The notes under the pieces are model-generated. The model saw only the letters and a list, made by a program, of their open reading frames with translations, had not been told where the DNA came from and did no database searches. From contig JAJXUF010000093.1 in assembly GCA_021783175.1 (NCBI GenBank), positions 1-12,061 on the forward strand: a DNA stretch of 12,061 nucleotides, written 5' to 3'. Below are positions 8,317 to 12,061 of the stretch, in pieces; position 1 is the first letter of the stretch, and every line of letters begins with the position of its first letter. A program made the position numbers and the translations under genes. The DNA comes from Pseudomonadota bacterium. GTDB taxonomy: Bacteria > Pseudomonadota > Gammaproteobacteria > Acidiferrobacterales > UBA6901.

Positions 8317-10167
8317 TCAGGGTTTGTGGAGTGTGCCGACGACAGCGGCTAGTTCGGTGAAGGCACCTTTGAGCAGATTCGTCCCTGTCGTCAGCTCGCT
8401 CTGGAATGCAGCGTTGCTCTTACCAAGTTCACGTGTTACGGCATCGCCGAATTTGCTAAATGCCGTGTCGAGCAGATTGTTCAACTGGTCGAAATATTCC
8501 TGGGTTTGTTGTTCAACCGCGTGCAACTGCTGAGCTACTTTGCTCATGTCATCAACAATTTGTTTGCTGACACCCGCTTCACGTCTGGCTTGCTCAACCA
8601 CACTCTTCAGGGCATCGATCATGCCCTGGATCGTTTGCTGGGCATTCTGATTGGCGATCATGACTGCCGACAGACCGCTACTGGCGATGCTCACCCGATC
8701 CGCTGCGGTGCTCAATGTGTCAAGCGTGGCCGCGCCCTGTTGCATCGCTCCAGATACCACCTTTCCAGCATCTTTAAACTCGGATGCCGCTAGATACATG
8801 TCTTGTGCGCCCGTATTCATTTTGTCGATGGACAGTCCCATCGCTGCGACGGCTTTGAGCGTTTCTGCACTGAGCTTTTCCGTTTCCTGTGCCAAGCCAG
8901 AGACAAATTGCTCTGTCCTGCTGGTCATCTCGCCCAGATGCTTTTGCTCTTCCTCTGCAGCCGCTTTGCGTTGCTCTTCCAGGGCTGTAACAGCATTCTT
9001 GATTTGCTCTTCCAGTTTCATATGGCGGCGATCGGCGGCGCCGAGCGCAACGCTCAATTTGTCTGTCAAATCGCCAGTCGCCTTTTGGCTGGTTTGGCCT
9101 AAATCCGCAATCAGTTTTTCAAAGCCTTTCTGCATTTCGCTCATCGCGACGGTGGACTGCGCCATCATTTCATTGAGTCCGTGCATCTGTCCGCCAAACG
9201 TTTGCTTCATCTGGTCCATGAAGGCGGCCAATAGGTCGTTCAGTATGTTCTGGACTGCGGTGCCTTGTTGACCCGAAGCGTGCGTAACAGCATCTGCAAT
9301 CTGGTTGAGTGGCGTCTGCAAGCTGGTTTGAATGGCCTGACTAATATCTTGCGCGAGTTGCTGGCCATGCGATTGCTGCGCGGCAATCTGCCGCTCGCTT
9401 AAATCCGTCAATATCTGCTTGAGGTCATCGACCAGGCTTTGCTTGAGTTGGGCGGTGTGTGTGTTGTTTTCTTCAGCGGCCTTGACCAGCCGCGCCAGAT
9501 ATTCCTCGCCAGCCCCCGCTTCGTACAGCGTGTCGATAGCCTGGGCGAGCGCCTCAACCTGTTTGTAGCGCCTTGTAAGGATGCTCTTTTCAATAAAGGT
9601 GATGAGCATCGCGGCGCTGATGGCACCGGCTGAGGCGTAGAACGCCTCTTTCACGCCGTTCATCAGTGCATCCAGACTGGCTTTAACTGCTTCGGCGCTG
9701 CCGTTGGGTTCAAAACCAGACAGGCCAACGATCAAGCCCGAAAATGTGCCGATGATGCCGATGCCTGTAAGCAATCCTGGAAGATGGCGAAAAAACTCAG
9801 TGTTGAGCGGCGTATCGACCAGCACCTGAGCATTGAAGAAAACTTCGGCGGGTACCGTGGCGCGAATGGCGACCAGCCGCCGCTCACCTTCTACGTAGTC
9901 GTACTGCTCATGCAGCGTTTCTGTGTACTCAGCCCACAGGTGTTGCAAGGTCTTGTCGGCCTGCATGATCTCGGCCACTTTGTGGCGGTTGACCAATACC
10001 CCGGGGGATTGCAGTGCCTGTATGCGTGGAATGACTTGGTTAAGAACTTTTTTGATACGCGACGAAGGTCGCCAGTACCAATTCACAAAGGTCAGTCCAA
10101 GCGCCACGACAAATACAGCGACAACTGTTGGAATCAGTGGAATCAGAAACTGCGGCATGTTGGACAT
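8317..10167 (-). CDS. zorA: ZorA: MotA/TolQ/ExbB-like motor subunit with long helical tail
   Basis: 616 residues; first gene of the Zorya operon. Membrane segments lie at about 8-30 (FLIPLIPTVVAVFVVALGL), 130-151 (GLLTGIGIIGTFSGLIVGLSG) and 176-195 (AFYASAGAISAAMLITFIEK); the last two, with T141/S143 and S179/S184, match the MotA/TolQ/ExbB proton-channel domain. From about residue 200 to the end the protein is hydrophilic, Ala/Gln/Glu/Lys-rich, with heptad-like patterning: the long intracellular tail known from Zorya, proposed to carry the signal from the envelope to ZorC and ZorD. The whole is somewhat shorter than E. coli ZorA (about 730 residues as I recall), so the tail is shorter. The ATG at 10167 has GGGGAG 11 bases upstream; an ATG three codons later is the alternative. 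Confidence 0.92.
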   Translation of the reverse strand: MSNMPQFLIPLIPTVVAVFVVALGLTFVNWYWRPSSRIKKVLNQVIPRIQALQSPGVLVNRHKVAEIMQADKTLQHLWAEYTETLHEQYDYVEGERRLVAIRATVPAEVFFNAQVLVDTPLNTEFFRHLPGLLTGIGIIGTFSGLIVGLSGFEPNGSAEAVKASLDALMNGVKEAFYASAGAISAAMLITFIEKSILTRRYKQVEALAQAIDTLYEAGAGEEYLARLVKAAEENNTHTAQLKQSLVDDLKQILTDLSERQIAAQQSHGQQLAQDISQAIQTSLQTPLNQIADAVTHASGQQGTAVQNILNDLLAAFMDQMKQTFGGQMHGLNEMMAQSTVAMSEMQKGFEKLIADLGQTSQKATGDLTDKLSVALGAADRRHMKLEEQIKNAVTALEEQRKAAAEEEQKHLGEMTSRTEQFVSGLAQETEKLSAETLKAVAAMGLSIDKMNTGAQDMYLAASEFKDAGKVVSGAMQQGAATLDTLSTAADRVSIASSGLSAVMIANQNAQQTIQGMIDALKSVVEQARREAGVSKQIVDDMSKVAQQLHAVEQQTQEYFDQLNNLLDTAFSKFGDAVTRELGKSNAAFQSELTTGTNLLKGAFTELAAVVGTLHKP

Positions 10168-10178
10168 TTTTTATTGGG

Positions 10179-10184
10179 CTCCCC
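10179..10184 (-). promoter_or_regulatory. Ribosome binding site of zorA
   Basis: GGGGAG on the minus strand, separated from the zorA ATG (10167) by the A-rich 11-base spacer CCCAATAAAAA. It is slightly far but the only good match near the start. I could not assign a convincing -35/-10 pair for the operon in the 200 bp upstream. Confidence 0.5.
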
Positions 10185-10283
10185 TGCCGCAATACTAGCG
10201 CAGACGGGAGGCGCGAGGCCTAATCGATATCCGAGAACAGTTGCAAAGCGGCTGGTCGGACTAGTTAACCTAATGGACTGCTT

Positions 10284-10315
10284 CTGGCCGACCTGCTTCC
10301 GTCCAGGTCGGCCAG
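10284..10315. repeat. 12-bp perfect inverted repeat (hairpin) upstream of zorA
   Basis: ctggccgacctg (10284-10295) and caggtcggccag (10304-10315) pair perfectly around an 8-base loop. The stem is very GC-rich. No T-run follows on either side, so it is not a standard terminator. It lies about 117 bp upstream of the zorA start, between it and the IS-like repeats. It could be an operator, part of an mRNA leader, or a leftover of the mobile element. Confidence 0.75.
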
Positions 10316-10377
10316 CTCGACAGGCCTCTCCTTGCAGCCATGAGACATTCGACGGCTAGATGAAGCGGATGTTTCAT

Positions 10378-10448
10378 GTGGCGGATTTTGACTGGAATCA
10401 GTGGCGGGGTTGAATTGGAACTGGTGGCGGAATTCACTGGAATATGCA
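10378..10448 (-). mobile_element. End fragment of an IS21-like insertion sequence with three iterated repeats
   Basis: Read on the minus strand from 10448, the sequence starts TGCATATTCCAGTG and then repeats a 22-23 bp unit three times without gaps (10445-10424, 10423-10401, 10400-10378). Each unit has TTCCA near its start and ends in CCGCCAC. Multiple spaced repeats of this kind inside a TG-starting end are characteristic of IS21-family termini, where the transposase binds. No istA or istB gene is present, so this is a relic of one end. The unit boundaries are directly visible; the family name is my recognition and is less certain. Confidence 0.55.
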
Positions 10449-10552
10449 GGGATGAACACATAGTGCCGCAGCGCGGGATTCTTTAGTAGCATCTTGATCA
10501 GATCGCACTTGAGGTAGTCGCGGCTATCGCCAAAATACTTGTGCTGAATCAT
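10448..10552 (-). pseudogene. First 35 codons of a gene truncated by the IS-like end
   Basis: An ATG at 10552, with AAGGG five bases upstream, begins a well-formed N-terminus (KYFGDSRDYLKCDLI, then RHYVFIP) that stays convincing for about 35 codons. It runs straight into the TGCATATTCC end of the IS-like element at 10448; the frame beyond, to 10265, is low-complexity and encoded by the element's repeats. The KYFGD-RDY-K start resembles uncharacterised proteins seen in variable and defence regions, but I cannot name the family. This is a gene broken by insertion followed by deletion, leaving zorA next to the scar. Confidence 0.5.
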
Positions 10553-10672
10553 GAGAACCCTTGTGTCCGATCACCCTGGCAACTTGGCAACCCACCCAAT
10601 CGACCCGCATAGGGATTTAACCTGTAGTGAGCACAGTGTCATGCATGCGGGCGATAGTACCCCCTCGAATTC

Positions 10673-11149
10673 ATGGCCACCGAATCGAGTAATCCAATGA
10701 ACACCCCTTCCGGTCGTACCGTGCTGTTTCTCGATTTCGACGGCGTGCTTCATCCATCCGGCGGCGAGGCTTCAGGAGCGCGATTTTCCAGACGTCCACT
10801 GCTCGAAGCCCTGCTTCGCGAGCCCGATCTTTGCCATGTCGAAATCGTGATCTCCTCAACGTGGCGCGAAGCCTATCCACTGAAGCAGCTCATCGCTGTT
10901 TTCTCGGAAGACATTCGGCCGCGAATCATCGGCGTCACCCCGACACTGGTCGACGTTGCCTTGCACCACCTTCGCTACCGCGAAATCAAAAACTGGCTCG
11001 CCGACCACACGGAAATCGTCCATTGGGCTGCGCTGGACGATGCGATCGACGACTTCCCGAGCGACAGACGTGCCAACGTCGTCTTCACAAACCCGGCAAT
11101 CGGGCTGGAGCACGACCAACTGATCGCGCTGCGCAGGCTGCTCATCTAA
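10673..11149 (+). CDS. Small HAD-fold protein (like the HAD domain of Swiss Army Knife RNA repair proteins)
   Basis: 158 residues. HAD-superfamily motifs are clear: motif I LFLDFDGVLHP with nucleophile D21 and acid D23, motif II VISSTWRE (S61-T63), a basic segment RYREIKNW (R103, K106) in the place of motif III, and the acidic motif IV ALDDAIDD (D122/D123). The order, short cap-less length and the IIGVTP and TNPAIGL elements resemble the stand-alone HAD domain linked to RNA repair proteins (HAD_SAK type), which would act as a phosphatase or phosphotransferase. The substrate is unknown. An alternative start is the ATG at 10697, which would remove eight poorly conserved-looking residues; neither start has a strong ribosome binding site. 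It is divergent from the IS scar and the Zorya operon and precedes an unknown gene by 17 bp. Confidence 0.75.
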   Translation: MATESSNPMNTPSGRTVLFLDFDGVLHPSGGEASGARFSRRPLLEALLREPDLCHVEIVISSTWREAYPLKQLIAVFSEDIRPRIIGVTPTLVDVALHHLRYREIKNWLADHTEIVHWAALDDAIDDFPSDRRANVVFTNPAIGLEHDQLIALRRLLI

Positions 11150-11166
11150 TTCTGAGAGGGCGCTAA

Positions 11167-11589
11167 ATGAACACCGACGAAGCATCAGTTGTACCCGACC
11201 GTTTCAGCGCGTCCATTGGCGGCTTCATGGGCGAGTCCTACTCCGTCGAGTTTCGCGACGGCACGCTCACCCACACGATGACCGGCTTGCACTACTCCAG
11301 CCCCGAGCACACGCCTATCCGGCCCACCGAAGCACAGTGGCGCGAGTTCCGCCGTGCACTCGATGCCCTCAACGTTTGGCAGTGGCCGGATGATTATCCC
11401 AACCCCGGCGTTCTCGATGGTTCGCTCTGGTCCTTCGACATTTCCTACTCCGATCGCGCAGTCACAACCCACGGCGACAACAACTATCCTGACGCGAACG
11501 GCAAACCCACTAACGATCCGGACCCCACTAAGACCTTCAACCGTTTCCTTCGCACCATCCGAAAACTCACCGGGAGGAACTTTGAATGA
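11167..11589 (+). CDS. Unknown 140-residue protein in operon with the HAD gene
   Basis: The ATG at 11167 is preceded by GAGAGG about 7 bases upstream and follows the HAD gene by 17 bp, so they are probably one transcript. The protein is soluble, with no signal peptide or membrane segment. A central tryptophan-rich stretch (ALDALNVWQWPDDYPNP, then GSLWSFDISYSDR) and a basic C-terminus (FLRTIRKLTGR) suggest a single compact alpha/beta domain. I have seen similar orphan proteins in accessory regions but can assign no function. Its stop overlaps the ATG of a tiny downstream frame. Confidence 0.7.
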   Translation: MNTDEASVVPDRFSASIGGFMGESYSVEFRDGTLTHTMTGLHYSSPEHTPIRPTEAQWREFRRALDALNVWQWPDDYPNPGVLDGSLWSFDISYSDRAVTTHGDNNYPDANGKPTNDPDPTKTFNRFLRTIRKLTGRNFE

Positions 11590-11660
11590 CTCCGACCGAA
11601 GCGCCTCCGCCCGATATGTGCGTAGGAGATCATCGAAAAATGGCCCGATACATGCTATAG
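11586..11660 (+). pseudogene. 24-codon ORF coupled by ATGA; possible truncated third gene
   Basis: An ATG at 11586 overlaps the previous stop as ATGA and has a strong GGGAGGAA upstream, the best start signal in this cluster. The frame ends after 24 codons (MTPTEAPPPDMCVGDHRK, then MARYML). It may be a genuine small peptide, but more likely it is the N-terminus of a lost gene whose remainder was deleted. The next ~60 bp hold nothing recognisable. Confidence 0.35.
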
Positions 11661-11720
11661 CCGCTCAGTGAAAGACAGGTTTACCTGAACGTTGAACGGC
11701 ACCACTTGGGAAAGATCTCA

Positions 11721-11999
11721 ATGACCAATGATAAGAAGAAATCAAAGCGAGCTGCAGAACGTTCACAGAAAACGCATGCTGCTAAATACTTTGCAAAGAT
11801 CGCAGCTCTGAATGAACTGATTGAAAAGGGTGGGGCACAAGCAAAAGATGCAGCCACCGCCAAGGTGAGTCTTGCGAATCAGTTTGAATGGAAGTCAAGA
11901 AGCATTTATGAAACGAAAAAATCAAAGCACAAAAAAGACGATGCCCTAGATTCACGTGCGAGACTGCCCGGGAGCTATGAGTCTGGAAAGCGTCGTTGA
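11721..11999 (+). CDS. Small lysine-rich protein of unknown function
   Basis: 92 residues from the ATG at 11721, preceded by GGGAAAG at a usable distance. A TTG at 11706 would add five residues and is less likely. The sequence is highly basic: NDKKKSKRAAERSQK at the start and ETKKSKHKKD near residue 70, with an alanine-rich, probably helical middle (KYFAKIAALNELIEKGG). There is no membrane segment. The charge suggests a nucleic-acid-binding or ribosome-associated role, but that is only a guess. It is visibly AT-richer than its neighbours, which suggests a different origin. Confidence 0.55.
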   Translation: MTNDKKKSKRAAERSQKTHAAKYFAKIAALNELIEKGGAQAKDAATAKVSLANQFEWKSRSIYETKKSKHKKDDALDSRARLPGSYESGKRR

Positions 12000-12061
12000 A
12001 AGTTGCCATTTCAAGCAATGCGTAGTCAACGCGAATCAAGGCTTGTTTTCCCACCGCCCAA

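Noticed and set aside
7586..10167. zorA/zorB as a flagellar MotAB or TolQR/ExbBD pair
   Set aside because: The long coiled tail of ZorA and the adjoining EH-signature and SNF2-nuclease genes point to Zorya instead.
11782..12054. 90-codon minus-strand frame at the right edge
   Set aside because: Overlaps the better-supported lysine-rich plus-strand gene and has no recognisable features.
1..12061. CRISPR arrays, tRNA or rRNA genes
   Set aside because: No regularly spaced repeat array beyond the three IS-like units, and no cloverleaf or rRNA sequence that I could recognise.

Overview
The window is bacterial and looks betaproteobacterial. That inference rests on the GC-rich ends, an ECF-type permease fragment and a YecA/SEC-C protein; no marker gene settles it. 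The central ~8.6 kb is a complete type I Zorya anti-phage operon on the minus strand. It is less GC-rich than the left end, which fits a horizontally moved defence island.

Layout. 1-363 (-) is the N-terminal part of a membrane permease that runs off the left edge. 413-1171 (+) is a UPF0149/YecA-type protein with a C-terminal SEC-C zinc motif, followed by a hairpin terminator (1201-1229) and about 340 bp without a gene. 10167-1587 (-) is the defence operon, in transcription order: zorA (MotA/TolQ/ExbB-like stator with a long helical tail), zorB (MotB/OmpA-like, with the membrane aspartate D26), zorC (EH-signature protein), a small antitoxin, a PIN-domain toxin (VapC type), and zorD (SNF2 helicase fused to an Mrr-like nuclease). 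All spacings are overlaps or gaps of 23 bp or less, so the genes are probably co-transcribed.

As known for Zorya, ZorA and ZorB form a proton-driven motor anchored in the inner membrane and peptidoglycan. It signals invasion to the cytoplasmic effectors ZorC and ZorD, which bind and destroy phage DNA. The unusual part here is a complete PIN toxin-antitoxin pair placed between zorC and zorD and tightly coupled to both. The operon also shows signs of damage or of sequence error. zorD has no usable start in frame unless one base is removed next to an ATG at 5322. The zorC tail appears to switch frame for ~40 codons between two homopolymer runs.

Upstream of zorA lie a 12-bp perfect hairpin and an IS21-like element end made of three 22-23 bp iterated repeats. 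That end cuts off the first 35 codons of another gene (10448-10552). To the right, on the plus strand, are a small HAD-fold protein, an unknown 140-residue protein, a 24-codon ORF coupled to it by ATGA, and a lysine-rich, AT-richer small gene. These look like accessory cargo of the same variable region.
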